Source: Alcanivorax sp. 24 (GTDB lineage: Bacteria > Pseudomonadota > Gammaproteobacteria > Pseudomonadales > Alcanivoracaceae). From it: 64,000 bases of DNA. The position numbers and the translations under genes were made by a program. Below are positions 53,138 through 62,888 of the stretch, one piece after another (position 1 is the stretch's first letter; each line of letters starts with the position of its first letter). The DNA lies in assembly GCF_004360225.1 (NCBI RefSeq), contig NZ_SNUA01000002.1:310001-374000 (forward strand), given 5' to 3'. A model generated the notes under the pieces. That model did no database searches. It was not told the DNA's origin and saw only the letters and a program-made list of their open reading frames with translations.

Positions 53138-53875
53138 ATGAAAAGGATAATGATGGCGGCCCTGGGATTGGTCGCGGCCACCCTGGCGGTGGCGGATTCG
53201 GGGGTGGATGAGAAGGCGATCAGGAAGAGCTTCGCCGGCACCTTGCCCCAGTTTACGATCAGCAAAGTCGAGCCGGCGCCAGTGCAGGGCATGGCCCGGG
53301 TGGAACTCAAGGGCGGCGGTGGAAGCCAGTGGGTCTATACCAGCGGCGATGGCCGTTTCGTATTTACCGGTGATGTGCTTGAGCTGCGGGACGGCAAGCC
53401 GGTGAATCTCGGGGAAGAGCGCCTCGAGAAGGTGCGCAAGGCCGGCCTGGCCAAGGTCGACAGCAAACGCATGATCACCTATGCCGCCGATGATCAGAAG
53501 GCGGAAATCTACGCTTTTACCGACATTACCTGTGGCTTCTGCCGCAAGATGCACGAGCACATCGAAGAGTACAACGAGGCCGGGATCACCGTGCATTATC
53601 TGGCCTTCCCGCGCGGCGGGCCGGCGTCCGAGGCGGCCGAGGACATGCGCCACATCTGGTGTGCCAAGGACCGCGCCGCCGCCCTTACCGACGCCAAGCT
53701 GAAGGACAAGATCGTCGAAAATGCACTCGGCAGCTGTGCCGGCCAGGTGAACGACGAATACGCCCTGGGCGTGGAGTTCGGGGTACGCGGCACGCCGGCG
53801 ATCTACACCGCCGAAGGCACCCAACTGGGCGGTTATCTGACTCCGGCGCAAATGCTGCAGCGACTGCAGCTTTAA
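53138..53875 (+). CDS. dsbC: Thiol:disulfide interchange protein DsbC
   Basis: 245 aa from ATG 53138 (GGAG upstream); the frame runs open back into xerD but that part has no meaning. Signal MMAALGLVAATLAVADS. An N-terminal dimerisation domain is followed by a thioredoxin fold with active site CGFC (~131-134) and cis-Pro in GVRGTPAIYTAEG. It isomerises wrong disulfides in the periplasm. Confidence 0.95.
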   Translation: MKRIMMAALGLVAATLAVADSGVDEKAIRKSFAGTLPQFTISKVEPAPVQGMARVELKGGGGSQWVYTSGDGRFVFTGDVLELRDGKPVNLGEERLEKVRKAGLAKVDSKRMITYAADDQKAEIYAFTDITCGFCRKMHEHIEEYNEAGITVHYLAFPRGGPASEAAEDMRHIWCAKDRAAALTDAKLKDKIVENALGSCAGQVNDEYALGVEFGVRGTPAIYTAEGTQLGGYLTPAQMLQRLQL

Positions 53876-53899
53876 GCGGGCTTTCCTGCCCCCGGGATA

Positions 53900-53929
53900 C
53901 ATTGACGGCGCCTCCTGGCGCCGTTAATG
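53900..53929 (+). terminator. Hairpin after dsbC
   Basis: CATTGACGGCGCC (53900-53912) pairs with GGCGCCGTTAATG (53917-53929) around TCCT; one G-T wobble. No clear T run follows. It probably ends xerD-dsbC transcription. Confidence 0.65.
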
Positions 53930-54019
53930 TGTCCGGCTTCCAGTAACCCCGCCACGGCCCGTGACGTGCCTGTTTCGGTACGGCCCCGGACCGCGCCATC
54001 TTTTTTGAAGGATTCAGCC

Positions 54020-55213
54020 GTGGAAGCCGATTTTCAGCGTATTCGCCGTTTGCCGCCTTATGTCTTCAATATCGTTGGAGAGCTGAAGAAAGCGGCGCGA
54101 GCGCGGGGTGAGGACATCATCGATTTCGGCATGGGCAATCCGGACCAGCCGACCCCGCCGCACATCGTGGAAAAGCTGGTGGAAACCGTGCAGCGTGGCG
54201 ATACCCACCGTTACTCCCAGTCCCGTGGCATTCCCCGTTTGCGCAAGGCCATCACCGACTGGTACCAGCGCCGCTACAATGTGGCGCTGGACCCGGAATC
54301 CGAGGCCATCGTCACCATCGGCTCCAAGGAAGGACTGTCGCATCTGGCGCTGGCCACCATGGGGCCCGGGGACACGGTGATGGTGCCCAATCCCAGCTAC
54401 CCGATCCACCCCTATGGCTTTGTCATCGCCAACGCGGATATCCGTCATGTGCCGCTGGTGCCGGGGGTGGATTTCTTCGAGGAACTGGTGCGGGCGATCA
54501 AGGAGGCCTGGCCAAAGCCGAAGATGCTGGTGCTGAATTTTCCCGGCAATCCCACCGGCCAGTGCGTGGAGCTGGATTTCTTCGAGAAAGTGGTGGCGAT
54601 CGCCCGGGAGTACGGTATCTGGGTGGTGCACGATATCGCCTATGCCGACATCGTTTTTGACGGCTATGAGGCACCGTCGATCCTGCAGGTGGAAGGCGCC
54701 CGCGAGGTGGCGGTGGAATTCTTCTCACTGTCCAAAAGTTACAATATGCCGGGCTGGCGGGTCGGCTTCTGCTGCGGCAACAAGGAGCTGATTCACGCTC
54801 TGGCGCGCATCAAGTCCTATCTGGATTACGGCACCTTCACGCCGATCCAGGTGGCTGCTATCGCCGCTCTGGAAGGCGACCAGAGCTGTGTCTCCGAGAT
54901 CCGCGATCTGTACCTGAAACGCCGCGACGTGCTCTGCGATGGCCTCAATGACCTGGGCTGGACGGTGGAAAAGCCCCGCGCCACCATGTTCGTATGGGCC
55001 CGTATTCCGGAACCCTACCGGGCGCTGGGATCGCTGGAATTCTCCAAGAAGCTGCTGTCGGAGGCCGGCGTGGCGGTCTCTCCAGGCGTCGGTTTCGGCG
55101 AATACGGCGACGACCATGTGCGGTTCGCCCTGATTGAAAACGAGCAACGTACCCGCCAGGCGCTGCGGGGCATCAAGAAGATGTTCCGCGCCGACGGGCT
55201 GATAACGGGCTGA
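54020..55213 (+). CDS. alaC: Pyridoxal-phosphate aminotransferase, AlaC type
   Basis: 397 aa from GTG 54020, chosen because AAGGA lies 7 bases before it. Fold-type I signs: [41 protein letters not shown] and PLP-Lys in [16 protein letters not shown]. In E. coli AlaC makes alanine from pyruvate. Its place directly before hom and thrC is shared with pseudomonads. Confidence 0.9.
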   Translation: MEADFQRIRRLPPYVFNIVGELKKAARARGEDIIDFGMGNPDQPTPPHIVEKLVETVQRGDTHRYSQSRGIPRLRKAITDWYQRRYNVALDPESEAIVTIGSKEGLSHLALATMGPGDTVMVPNPSYPIHPYGFVIANADIRHVPLVPGVDFFEELVRAIKEAWPKPKMLVLNFPGNPTGQCVELDFFEKVVAIAREYGIWVVHDIAYADIVFDGYEAPSILQVEGAREVAVEFFSLSKSYNMPGWRVGFCCGNKELIHALARIKSYLDYGTFTPIQVAAIAALEGDQSCVSEIRDLYLKRRDVLCDGLNDLGWTVEKPRATMFVWARIPEPYRALGSLEFSKKLLSEAGVAVSPGVGFGEYGDDHVRFALIENEQRTRQALRGIKKMFRADGLITG

Positions 55214-55272
55214 CATCGTCGGCCCGGTGCACTACGCGCACCCTGGATTACATCTATTCTGGAGAGGACCAA

Positions 55273-56574
55273 GTGAAGTCGATTAAGGTTGGGATCGCTG
55301 GCCTGGGCACGGTGGGCTCAGGCACCGTCAATGTACTCAAGCGCAATGCAGGCGAGATTGCCCGGCGCGTGGGGCAGCCCATTGAGATCGCTCACATTGG
55401 TGCGCGGCGTGAAAATCCCGCCTGCGACATTACCGGTATCCGGGTGTCCCGGGATGTGTTCGAGGTCGCCAACGACCCGGACGTGGATATCCTGGTGGAA
55501 TTGATCGGCGGCACCGACGTCGCCCGCGAATTGGTGCTCACCGCCATCGGCAATGGCAAGCATATCGTCACCGCCAACAAAGCGCTGATCGCCGAGCACG
55601 GTAATGAGATCTTCCAGGCTGCCCAGGAGCATGGCGTGGATGTGGCCTTCGAGGCGTCCGTGGCGGGCGGTATTCCGATTCTCAAAGCACTGGGCGAAGG
55701 TTTGGCGGCCAACCATATCAATTGGGTGGCGGGCATTATCAATGGCACCGGTAACTATATTCTCACCGAGATGGAGCAGGGGGCCCGTGGTTTCGACGAA
55801 GTGTTGGCGGAGGCCCAGGCGCTGGGCTACGCGGAAGCGGACCCCACTTTCGACGTGGAAGGGGTGGACGCCGCTCACAAACTGACGATCCTCGCCTCCG
55901 TTGCGTTCGGCATCCCGTTGCAGTTCTCCAAGGTCTATATGGAGGGCATCAGCCGCATCACCATCGAGGACGTCAATAGTGCCGCCCAGTTCGGTTATCG
56001 CATTAAACATTTGGGGATCGCCAAAGACACCGGCAGCGGTATTGAGCTGCGTGTGCATCCCACTCTGATCCCGCAGGAAGTGATGCTGGCGGGGGTCAAT
56101 GGGGTGATGAACGCGGTCATGATCGACGGCGACGCGGTCGGCCCGACCCTTTACTATGGCGCCGGCGCCGGCGCCGAACCCACCGCCTCGGCGGTGGTGG
56201 CGGACATCATCGAGCTGGGCCGTGAACTGACCGTGGATCACCACGAACGGGTACCTTATCTGGGCTTCCATGCCGATCAGATGTCCGACGAACCGGTGTT
56301 GACCATCGAGGATATCTCCTGTGGTTACTACTTGCGGCTGCACGTCCAGGACAAAGCCGGCGTGCTGGCGGACGTGACCCGCATTCTCAGCGACAACAAC
56401 ATCAGTATCGAGGCCATGGTGCAGAAGGAAGTGGACGAAGGGTTGGTGCCCATCGTTATCCTGACTCACCGGGTGCGCGAGGGTGACATGAACGAAGCAC
56501 TCAAGCGAATCGCTGCCCTGGACACCGTGGATAACGATATAATGCGTATTCGCGTCGAGACCCTGGACGCCTGA
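55273..56574 (+). CDS. hom: Homoserine dehydrogenase
   Basis: 433 aa; GTG start with GGAGAGG upstream. NAD(P)-binding VGIAGLGTVGSGTVNVL, ANKALIAEHG, catalytic-domain signature YAEADPTFDVEGVDAAHKLTILA and a C-terminal ACT domain (~350-430; YYLRLHVQDKAGVLADVTRILSDNNISIEAM) for threonine feedback. It reduces aspartate semialdehyde to homoserine. Confidence 0.97.
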   Translation: MKSIKVGIAGLGTVGSGTVNVLKRNAGEIARRVGQPIEIAHIGARRENPACDITGIRVSRDVFEVANDPDVDILVELIGGTDVARELVLTAIGNGKHIVTANKALIAEHGNEIFQAAQEHGVDVAFEASVAGGIPILKALGEGLAANHINWVAGIINGTGNYILTEMEQGARGFDEVLAEAQALGYAEADPTFDVEGVDAAHKLTILASVAFGIPLQFSKVYMEGISRITIEDVNSAAQFGYRIKHLGIAKDTGSGIELRVHPTLIPQEVMLAGVNGVMNAVMIDGDAVGPTLYYGAGAGAEPTASAVVADIIELGRELTVDHHERVPYLGFHADQMSDEPVLTIEDISCGYYLRLHVQDKAGVLADVTRILSDNNISIEAMVQKEVDEGLVPIVILTHRVREGDMNEALKRIAALDTVDNDIMRIRVETLDA

Positions 56575-56663
56575 ATGAACAATGCCGGCGGACTGCTGCC
56601 CGCCGGCTACAGCGTGATGCGTGCAAGCGTGTTGCGTGCTAGTGAAACAAAGAGAGAGCAACC

Positions 56664-57758
56664 ATGCCATTCCGTGACCGCTACACAGGCCTGATCAACC
56701 GTTACCGCGACCACCTGCCGGTGAATGACGACACGCCGATCATCAGCCTGGGCGAAGGCAACACCCCGCTGATCCGGCTCAAGAATATCCCGCGCCTGCT
56801 CGGCAAGGACGTGGATATCTACGTCAAGTACGAAGGTCTGAACCCCACCGGGTCGTTCAAGGATCGCGGCATGACCATGGCGGTGACCAAGGCGGTGGAA
56901 GAGGGCAGCAACGCCATTATCTGTGCCTCCACCGGCAATACCTCGGCGGCGGCGGCGGCGTATGCCGCGCGGGCCGGCATTTCCGCGTTCGTATTGATTC
57001 CGGAAGGCAAGATCGCCATGGGCAAGCTGGCCCAGGCTATGATGTACGGCGCAATGATCATGCAGATCCGCGGCAACTTCGACCAGGGCATGGAACTGGT
57101 CAAGCAGGTGGCCGAGAAAGCGCCGGTCACCATCGTCAACTCGGTGAACCCGTTCCGTCTGCAGGGTCAGAAAACCGCCGCTTTCGAAATCGTCGAGGAG
57201 CTGGGTCGCGCACCGGATTATCACTGTCTGCCAGTGGGCAACGCGGGCAATATTTCCGCCTACTGGATGGGCTACAGCGAATACCACAAAGCCGGTATCG
57301 CCGGCAGCGTACCGCGCATGGTCGGCTACCAGGCCACGGGCGCGGCGCCGTTCCTGCGCGGCGCGGCAGTGGAAAACCCGGAAACCGTGGCCACCGCCAT
57401 CCGCATCGGCAACCCGCAGTCCTGGGACAAAGCCTGGACCGCGCAGAAGGACTCCGAAGGCTGGTTCGACGAACTGACTGATGAGGAAATCCTCGCCGCG
57501 CAGAAACTGCTGGCGCAAAAAGAAGGGGTCTTCTGCGAACCGGCGTCCGCCGCCTCCATTGGTGGCGCCATGCGTGACATCAAAGCCGGCAAGATCGCTG
57601 AAGGCAGCACCATCGTCTGCACCCTGACCGGTAACGGGCTCAAGGATCCGGATACCGCCATCGCGCAGTGTCAGCAGGAATTGTCCTCTGGTGCCCGTAT
57701 GGTCACTATCGACGCCGAACTGGACGCGGTGAAAAAAGCCATTCTGGATAATCTGTAA
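56664..57758 (+). CDS. thrC: Threonine synthase
   Basis: 364 aa, the short class (about 350-370). PLP-Lys in [15 protein letters not shown], phosphate loop in [33 protein letters not shown]. It converts O-phosphohomoserine to threonine and follows hom by 89 bases in one transcription unit. Confidence 0.97.
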   Translation: MPFRDRYTGLINRYRDHLPVNDDTPIISLGEGNTPLIRLKNIPRLLGKDVDIYVKYEGLNPTGSFKDRGMTMAVTKAVEEGSNAIICASTGNTSAAAAAYAARAGISAFVLIPEGKIAMGKLAQAMMYGAMIMQIRGNFDQGMELVKQVAEKAPVTIVNSVNPFRLQGQKTAAFEIVEELGRAPDYHCLPVGNAGNISAYWMGYSEYHKAGIAGSVPRMVGYQATGAAPFLRGAAVENPETVATAIRIGNPQSWDKAWTAQKDSEGWFDELTDEEILAAQKLLAQKEGVFCEPASAASIGGAMRDIKAGKIAEGSTIVCTLTGNGLKDPDTAIAQCQQELSSGARMVTIDAELDAVKKAILDNL

Positions 57759-57768
57759 CTTTCTCCTG

Positions 57769-57797
57769 AATCGGCGAGGGCAGGGCCTTCGCCGATT
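57769..57797 (+). terminator. Terminator after thrC
   Basis: AATCGGCGAGGGC pairs with GCCTTCGCCGATT (12 of 13 with a G-T wobble), loop AGG, followed by TTCACTGTGTTTTT. It ends the alaC-hom-thrC unit. Confidence 0.8.
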
Positions 57798-58015
57798 TTC
57801 ACTGTGTTTTTCGGGGCCTTCACGCGGCCCGGCAAGACGCGCCTGACGTGACCTTACCCGTTTGATTGTGATACACCCTTAGGGGTTCGACCCCGGTTCG
57901 CCTTTCAGCGTTGACGCTGATAGCGGCGGCGGGCACGTCGTAATCCGAAAAAACAGGCAGCAAGGAACGAATCCTTACTTCAATCAAAAGTTCTGACTCG
58001 ACTGGGGAGAAGCCG

Positions 58016-59152
58016 ATGGCAGACAACAAACGGGCCCTGCCGGCCCTGGCGCTGGGCGCCATATCGCCTTTGTTGCTGGTGCAAAATGCGCAGGCGGGCG
58101 CTGAACTCAGCGCTGGCGTCTGGTGGGTGTACCAGTACGTGGACAAATCCGATTTTGGCGGTCCCAATTCCGCCTTTGACGCCGACCTCGACCGGGAAAC
58201 CGGCGGCAATTTCGCCGATCCGGCGTTCATTCTCTACGCCGATGACGACGGCGGTTACGGTCCCTGGCGGTTCAGTGCCGAAGCCCGTATCGGACGAGGT
58301 TCCTTCACCGACGTCAACAACAACAGCAGTGGCGATACCTTTGCCATGCACAAAGCCTGGATCGGCTACGAATTCAACGACCACACCTTACTTAAAGTGG
58401 GTAAAAGCCAGGTGCCTTTCGGTTGGAAGACGGGCAACTTCTGGCCTGGCGACGGCCTGCAGGGCGGTTATGGCGATCAGATGGATGTCGGCTTCAAGCT
58501 GAGCGGTGACGCCGGCGATTTTCACTACGACGCCGCCTATTATCACCAGGACGACTGGGGCGAGGACAGCACCGATACCCTGGACGACAACGGCCACTGG
58601 GGCACCAGTGACAGCTACCGCAAGCTGAAAACCGGTGTTCTGAATCTGGACTGGCGTTTCCTGGAAGGCCATACCATGGGGGCGTCGGTGCAATACGGAC
58701 GGATGCAGGACCTGACCGCGGACACCGCCTCCGGCCGCAAGGCCGACGGCGAGCACGTGGCCTATGATCTTCACTACCTGTATCAGCGCGGGCCCTGGAG
58801 CTTCAAATACCGCTTTGTCGACGCCCGCCGTGACTTTGGCGGTCTCGATGCCTTCCTGGCCTCCGATGCCGCGCCCGCGGACGAGGAAGTGAAAACCCAG
58901 CGGCACGTGGCCGAGGTGATGTATCAGAATCGCAACTGGGCGTACTACCTGGACGGCGGCGTGGCCAGCACCGACACCCGTAACAATGATGCCGGTGATG
59001 TCCAGTTTTACGCTCCGGGTATTCGTTACAAGTACGGTCCCGGCTGGCTCTATCTGGAATACCTGTGGTCCGACGGTGACATCGACGCCAACGGTGATGT
59101 CTACGAAGGTAATTTCAACGCCGCCTACGTGGCGTTTGATTTTTATTTTTGA
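58016..59152 (+). CDS. Outer-membrane porin, OprO/OprP-like
   Basis: 378 aa; GGGGAGAAG precedes the ATG. Signal peptide up to QNAQA. The mature part is a 16-strand-type barrel of alternating residues, rich in Asp, Tyr and Gly, with LLKVGKSQVPFGWKTGNFWPG (the L3/strand region of phosphate-selective-type porins) and ending AAYVAFDFYF with C-terminal Phe. The many acidic residues argue against simple phosphate selectivity. It is a lone gene; its substrate is unknown. Confidence 0.85.
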   Translation: MADNKRALPALALGAISPLLLVQNAQAGAELSAGVWWVYQYVDKSDFGGPNSAFDADLDRETGGNFADPAFILYADDDGGYGPWRFSAEARIGRGSFTDVNNNSSGDTFAMHKAWIGYEFNDHTLLKVGKSQVPFGWKTGNFWPGDGLQGGYGDQMDVGFKLSGDAGDFHYDAAYYHQDDWGEDSTDTLDDNGHWGTSDSYRKLKTGVLNLDWRFLEGHTMGASVQYGRMQDLTADTASGRKADGEHVAYDLHYLYQRGPWSFKYRFVDARRDFGGLDAFLASDAAPADEEVKTQRHVAEVMYQNRNWAYYLDGGVASTDTRNNDAGDVQFYAPGIRYKYGPGWLYLEYLWSDGDIDANGDVYEGNFNAAYVAFDFYF

Positions 59153-59304
59153 GGGCGGGTACGCCTGCACGCAACACGCTGGCACGCCAAATCCAACGCC
59201 TGCTTGCAGCTCTTGGAAAAACGTCATGCCGGACTTGATCCGGCATCTTCCTCTACGCGGCGATGCGCCCTCCAAAGTGTGTTAGCGTGTCGGCGTGTTG
59301 CGTT
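59153..59304. repeat. Repeat fragment between porin and serine hydrolase
   Basis: Contains a sequence at 59165-59215 (core CACGCTGGCACGCCAAATCC) about 80 % similar by eye to the inverted-repeat unit at 31880-31928. It also has an 8-bp stem ATGCCGGA/TCCGGCAT at 59226-59246. The two genes are convergent, so the stem may aid termination. Confidence 0.55.
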
Positions 59305-60540
59305 TTACGCTGTATGCCGGTTAATCGCCATCTGTAACTTCAACAATGCCGGGAAATGCCGGCCCAGCGCCGCCTTGCCGGTGGTCAGCAGGGCTCCGGC
59401 AAGATCCCGGTCCCGATCCGCCCAGCAGTAAATGCTGATGAAACCCAGATGCCCGAAGGCGTTGCTGGTACCGGGCCCGTACAGGCTCAGGGCGCGGGCA
59501 CCGAGCATGAAGCCCGGCGAGAATGCCAGCGGTACCATCAAGGTACGGTCCAGCCGGCCGCCCTTGGTGGCCGCCCGTCCCGTGGCGAAGCGCACGGTCT
59601 CCGGGCGGAATAACCGCTGGCCCTGATAGCGGCCGTCATCCAGCAGCATCTGGAAAAAACGGCCGGCCTCCTCGGCGGTGGCGTACAGGTTGCCGGCGGG
59701 GATGGTGGCGTCGAGAAAACGGGGATCGTTGGACAGGTCCACCACCTGGTCCAGCGGAGCGCCCACGGCGTGGGTAAGAAAGGCGTTTACCGGTGGTAAT
59801 TGCAGGCCGGTTACGGCGCTTTTCGCCGGCGCCACCGCCGGCTCCCGCAGTCCAAAGGTGAAATAACGCATCCCCATGGGGCGCCGGATCACCCGGTCCA
59901 AAAGGGCGTTGATGCTCTCCCCGGTGACGCGCCGGATCACCTCGCCAAGCACGAAGCCGGCGGTAATCGCGTGATAAGCCTGCTGGCGCCCGGGGTTTTC
60001 CGGTTTGGCGCGGCACAGCAACGCCATGATGCGGTCATAGTCGAACAGGTCCTCCGCCGCCACCGGCTCATGGATACGCGGCACCCCGGCACGATGGGTC
60101 AGCACGTGCATCAGCGTGGTCCGGTGCTTGCCCATGGCGCCGTATTCGGGGATGTAATCACACACTGGCCGGTCCAGATCCAGCTCACCTTGTTCGGCCA
60201 GATGATGCACCAGCATGGCGGTGACCGCCTTGGAGGCGGAAAACAGACAAACAGGCGTATCGGTGGTGAGGCGGCGCCGTTGGTCGGCATCGGCGTAACC
60301 GAGGGTGCGATTCAGGAATACTTGTCCCTGGCGGCGCAGACACAGGGCGATGGCGGGATTCATACCGGTACGGTAAAGCCCGCGGGCATGGCGCCAAATG
60401 GTGGCCACCTGTTGAGGCCGCAGCCCGGCCTCAATGGCGGCGCACTCGGCTCCCCGGTCGGTGATCGGTGTCAGATGGTCGGGAACGGCGATGGCGCTGG
60501 TGCTGAAGCCGTTGAGCAGGGAAAGGCTGGGCATGGTCAT
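59305..60540 (-). CDS. Serine hydrolase of the beta-lactamase/EstB family
   Basis: 411 aa without a convincing signal peptide. The serine motif SASK (SxxK) lies in DTPVCLFSASKAVTAMLVHHLAEQGELDLDRPVCDYIPEYG, the second motif YHA in QQAYHAITAGFVLGEVIRRVTG and a GHLGF-type third motif near the C-terminus. Cytoplasmic members are usually esterases and not beta-lactamases. AGGGA lies before the ATG. Confidence 0.88.
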   Translation of the reverse strand: MTMPSLSLLNGFSTSAIAVPDHLTPITDRGAECAAIEAGLRPQQVATIWRHARGLYRTGMNPAIALCLRRQGQVFLNRTLGYADADQRRRLTTDTPVCLFSASKAVTAMLVHHLAEQGELDLDRPVCDYIPEYGAMGKHRTTLMHVLTHRAGVPRIHEPVAAEDLFDYDRIMALLCRAKPENPGRQQAYHAITAGFVLGEVIRRVTGESINALLDRVIRRPMGMRYFTFGLREPAVAPAKSAVTGLQLPPVNAFLTHAVGAPLDQVVDLSNDPRFLDATIPAGNLYATAEEAGRFFQMLLDDGRYQGQRLFRPETVRFATGRAATKGGRLDRTLMVPLAFSPGFMLGARALSLYGPGTSNAFGHLGFISIYCWADRDRDLAGALLTTGKAALGRHFPALLKLQMAINRHTA

Positions 60541-60690
60541 GGGGTCCCTATCGCGGATGGCCCGATCAGGGCTGTTGTATGTGCCCGGCTATGGTGGACA
60601 ATGGAGACATCAGATGGCTTGGCGCCGCTGCCCTGGATCCCTGACCCCAGGGCCATCGGCGGCGTCGGGCGCAACCGAACAGGTGACGCT

Positions 60691-61008
60691 ATGACGACGG
60701 TAAAACAATCTGATTTCCAGAGCTTCGCGGAGTTCTATCCCTACTATCTGCAGGAGCATACCAACCCGACCTGCCGGCGCCTGCACTTCATCGGCACGCT
60801 GTGTCTGTTCGCGCTGTTGTTCGGTGTGCTGCTTTCCGGTAATTGGTGGGGGCTGCTGCTGTTGCCGGTGGTGGGCTATGGGTTCGCCTGGGTGGGGCAT
60901 TTCTTCTTCGAGAAGAATCGGCCCGCCACCTTCAAGCATCCATGGTACAGTTTGGCCGGCGATTTCGTGATGTTCAAGGATATCCTGACCGGGCGTATTC
61001 GCTGGTGA
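60691..61008 (+). CDS. DUF962 (Mpo1-like) membrane protein
   Basis: 105 aa from ATG 60691. The pattern SFAEFYPYYLQEHTNPTCRRLHFIGT, two hydrophobic helices, then GHFFFEKNRPATFKHPWYSLAGDFVMF is the DUF962 family. Yeast Mpo1 is an Fe2+-dependent dioxygenase acting on 2-hydroxy fatty acids; the His residues (LHFIG, GHFFFEKN, HPWYS) are the metal ligands there. The bacterial function is unproven. The stop overlaps the globin GTG. Confidence 0.88.
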   Translation: MTTVKQSDFQSFAEFYPYYLQEHTNPTCRRLHFIGTLCLFALLFGVLLSGNWWGLLLLPVVGYGFAWVGHFFFEKNRPATFKHPWYSLAGDFVMFKDILTGRIRW

Positions 61009-61445
61009 GTGAACGGCAACGGGTACGGCTTTTTCAGCCCGGTATCGCCGAACAGAAGGCTGCTTCCGGCAGGCCGGATCTGGACAGCCCGGAGCGGATC
61101 GACCGCATGGTGTCACTGTTCTATCAGCGGATCCTCGAGGATCCGCTGTTGGCGCCGGTGTTTCTCGACGTGGCGCGGATTGATCTCGATGAGCACCTGC
61201 CGCTGATCGCGGCTTTCTGGAAGAAGCTGTTGCTTGGCGATGACCGTTACAATCGGCATATGATGGCCAAACATCGGGCGGTGGACGACAAGGCGCCGCT
61301 CACCGGCGCGCATCATGAGCGCTGGCTGGCGTTGTTCGTGGCCAATCTGGATGAACACTTCGAAGGCCCGCTTACCGACCGCGCCCGGCACCTCGCCGCG
61401 CGCATCATCGACAATCTCTACGAGCAGCTGTCACAGCGCCGTTGA
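61005..61445 (+). CDS. Group III truncated haemoglobin
   Basis: 146 aa from GTG 61005 (GTGA overlap with the preceding stop). ERIDRMVSLFYQRILEDPLLAPVFLD, HLPLIAAFWKKLLLG, YNRHMMAKHRAV and HHERWLALFVANLDEHFEGP fit group III (Ctb/trHbP) globins, with the proximal His in the HHERW region. It probably binds O2 or NO. Co-translation with a DUF962 protein hints at an O2-using lipid reaction, which is inference. Confidence 0.88.
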   Translation: MSERQRVRLFQPGIAEQKAASGRPDLDSPERIDRMVSLFYQRILEDPLLAPVFLDVARIDLDEHLPLIAAFWKKLLLGDDRYNRHMMAKHRAVDDKAPLTGAHHERWLALFVANLDEHFEGPLTDRARHLAARIIDNLYEQLSQRR

Positions 61446-61481
61446 GTCGTTCCCCTTTTCTCGACCTCCACTACGAAGCCG

Positions 61482-61553
61482 CTGTGGGAAGCTTGCTTGC
61501 AAGCGAATCTTCTGCCCCGATAGATCATTCGCTTGCAAGCAAGCTTCCCACAG
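61482..61553. repeat. REPIN-like palindrome, class A
   Basis: CTGTGGGAAGCTTGCTTGC... (61482-61508) faces its 27-base perfect inverse (61527-61553). It lies between convergent globin and CoA-transferase genes. No gene-end 33-bp repeat is attached here. Confidence 0.85.
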
Positions 61554-61592
61554 CGGTCTCGCGGAACCTATGTTGCATTCAGGCCCGCGCCG

Positions 61593-62792
61593 TTATCCCA
61601 GCACGCCCTCGTCCCGCAGCGCCTGAAACTCCGCCTCGGACAGTCCCAGTTCCTCACGCAGTACCGCTTCGGTGTGAGTGCCGGCCTCGCCGCCGGGCCA
61701 GCGGGTGCCGCCGGGTGTGTCGGCAAGGCGGGGCGTGATGGCGGGAATTTGCAACGGCTTGCCGTTGATCTCCACCTGCTGGAACAAACCGCGCGCCTGG
61801 AAATGCGGGTCCGCCAGCATATCGGCGGCGCTGTAGATTGGGCCACAGGGGACCCGCGCCTCTTCCAGCCGCGCCAACACCCGGGGGCTATCCTGGCCGG
61901 CGCACCAGTCGCCGATGATGGCGTCCAGCTCCGCTTCGTGCTCCACCCGCCCCGGGTTGTGAGCCAGACGCGGGTCATCGGCCAGATCGTCACGGTCCAT
62001 GGCCTGCATCAGCCGTTTGAAGATGGAATCGCCATTGCCGCCGATGATGACGTATTTGCCATCGCCACAGCGGTAGGTATTGGTGGGGACAATGCCGGTG
62101 ACGGTGGAACCGGACGGTTCACGAATCAGGCCGGCGCCATCGAATTCGGGGATCACCGCTTCCAGCAGATTGAACACCGACTCGTACAAAGCCACGTCCA
62201 CTACCTGGCCCTGTTGGCTGCCGTGCCGTTCCAGCAGGGCCAGGGCGATGCCAAGAGCCGCGTGCAGGCCGGCGATGGTGTCGCCCAGAGACAGGTTCGG
62301 GCGCACCGGGCGTTCGCCGGGAAAGCCGTTGACGTAGCGCAGGCCGCCAACCCCTTCGCACACCGAAGCGTAGCCGGGTTTGTCGGCGTAGGGCCCGTCC
62401 TGGCCATAGCCGGAGATGCGTGTGTACACCAGCCCGGGGTTGCTTTGCAGGAAGCGTTCCGGGCCCAGTCCCCAGGATTCCAGCGTGCCGGGCCGGAAGT
62501 TCTCGATCAGCACATCGGCGCGGTCGATCAATTGGCCGGCCAGCTCGCGGCCGCGGTCGGTCTTCAGGTCCAGCGTGATCGAGCGTTTGTTGCGGCCCAG
62601 ACTGCGCCACCAGAACGACGTGCCGGTGTCATCCAGGGACCGCCAGCGGCGGATTGGATCGCCACCCGGCGGCTCCACCTTGATCACATCGGCGCCAAAA
62701 TAGGCGAGTAGCGTGCCGGCAAAAGGGCCGGCCAGCAGTTGGCCGAGCTCCACCACGCGGATGCCGGCCAGGGGCAGGGAACGTTCGCTCAT
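61593..62792 (-). CDS. Class III CoA transferase (CaiB/BaiF family)
   Basis: 399 aa from ATG 62792. LAGIRVVELGQLLAGPFAGTLLAYFGADVIKVEPPGGDPIRRW is the family N-terminus; LGRNKRSITLDLKTDRGRE, the catalytic-Asp region ALYESVFNLLEAVIPEF and NTYRCGDGKYVIIGGNGDSIF follow. It moves CoA between carboxylic acids; the acids involved are unknown. Confidence 0.94.
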   Translation of the reverse strand: MSERSLPLAGIRVVELGQLLAGPFAGTLLAYFGADVIKVEPPGGDPIRRWRSLDDTGTSFWWRSLGRNKRSITLDLKTDRGRELAGQLIDRADVLIENFRPGTLESWGLGPERFLQSNPGLVYTRISGYGQDGPYADKPGYASVCEGVGGLRYVNGFPGERPVRPNLSLGDTIAGLHAALGIALALLERHGSQQGQVVDVALYESVFNLLEAVIPEFDGAGLIREPSGSTVTGIVPTNTYRCGDGKYVIIGGNGDSIFKRLMQAMDRDDLADDPRLAHNPGRVEHEAELDAIIGDWCAGQDSPRVLARLEEARVPCGPIYSAADMLADPHFQARGLFQQVEINGKPLQIPAITPRLADTPGGTRWPGGEAGTHTEAVLREELGLSEAEFQALRDEGVLG

Positions 62793-62888
62793 CGGGTCAT
62801 CCTTATTCTGTTGGGTGCATTGTGCCCGACAACAGAGGGTGGGCGAACCCCGTGCTACAATCGCGCTTCGCCAATAACAGGAGTCCCC

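Noticed and set aside
57868-57895. GGGGTTCGACCCC resembling a tRNA T-arm
   Set aside because: Only the T-arm-like stem is present; no acceptor stem, D-arm or anticodon arm can be formed around it.
59800-60690. Long N-terminal extension of the DUF962 frame
   Set aside because: This part is antisense to the serine hydrolase; the family sequence starts exactly at ATG 60691.
34910-61553. Repeated palindromes as a CRISPR array
   Set aside because: Copies are kilobases apart, singly placed between genes, with no regular spacers and no cas genes.
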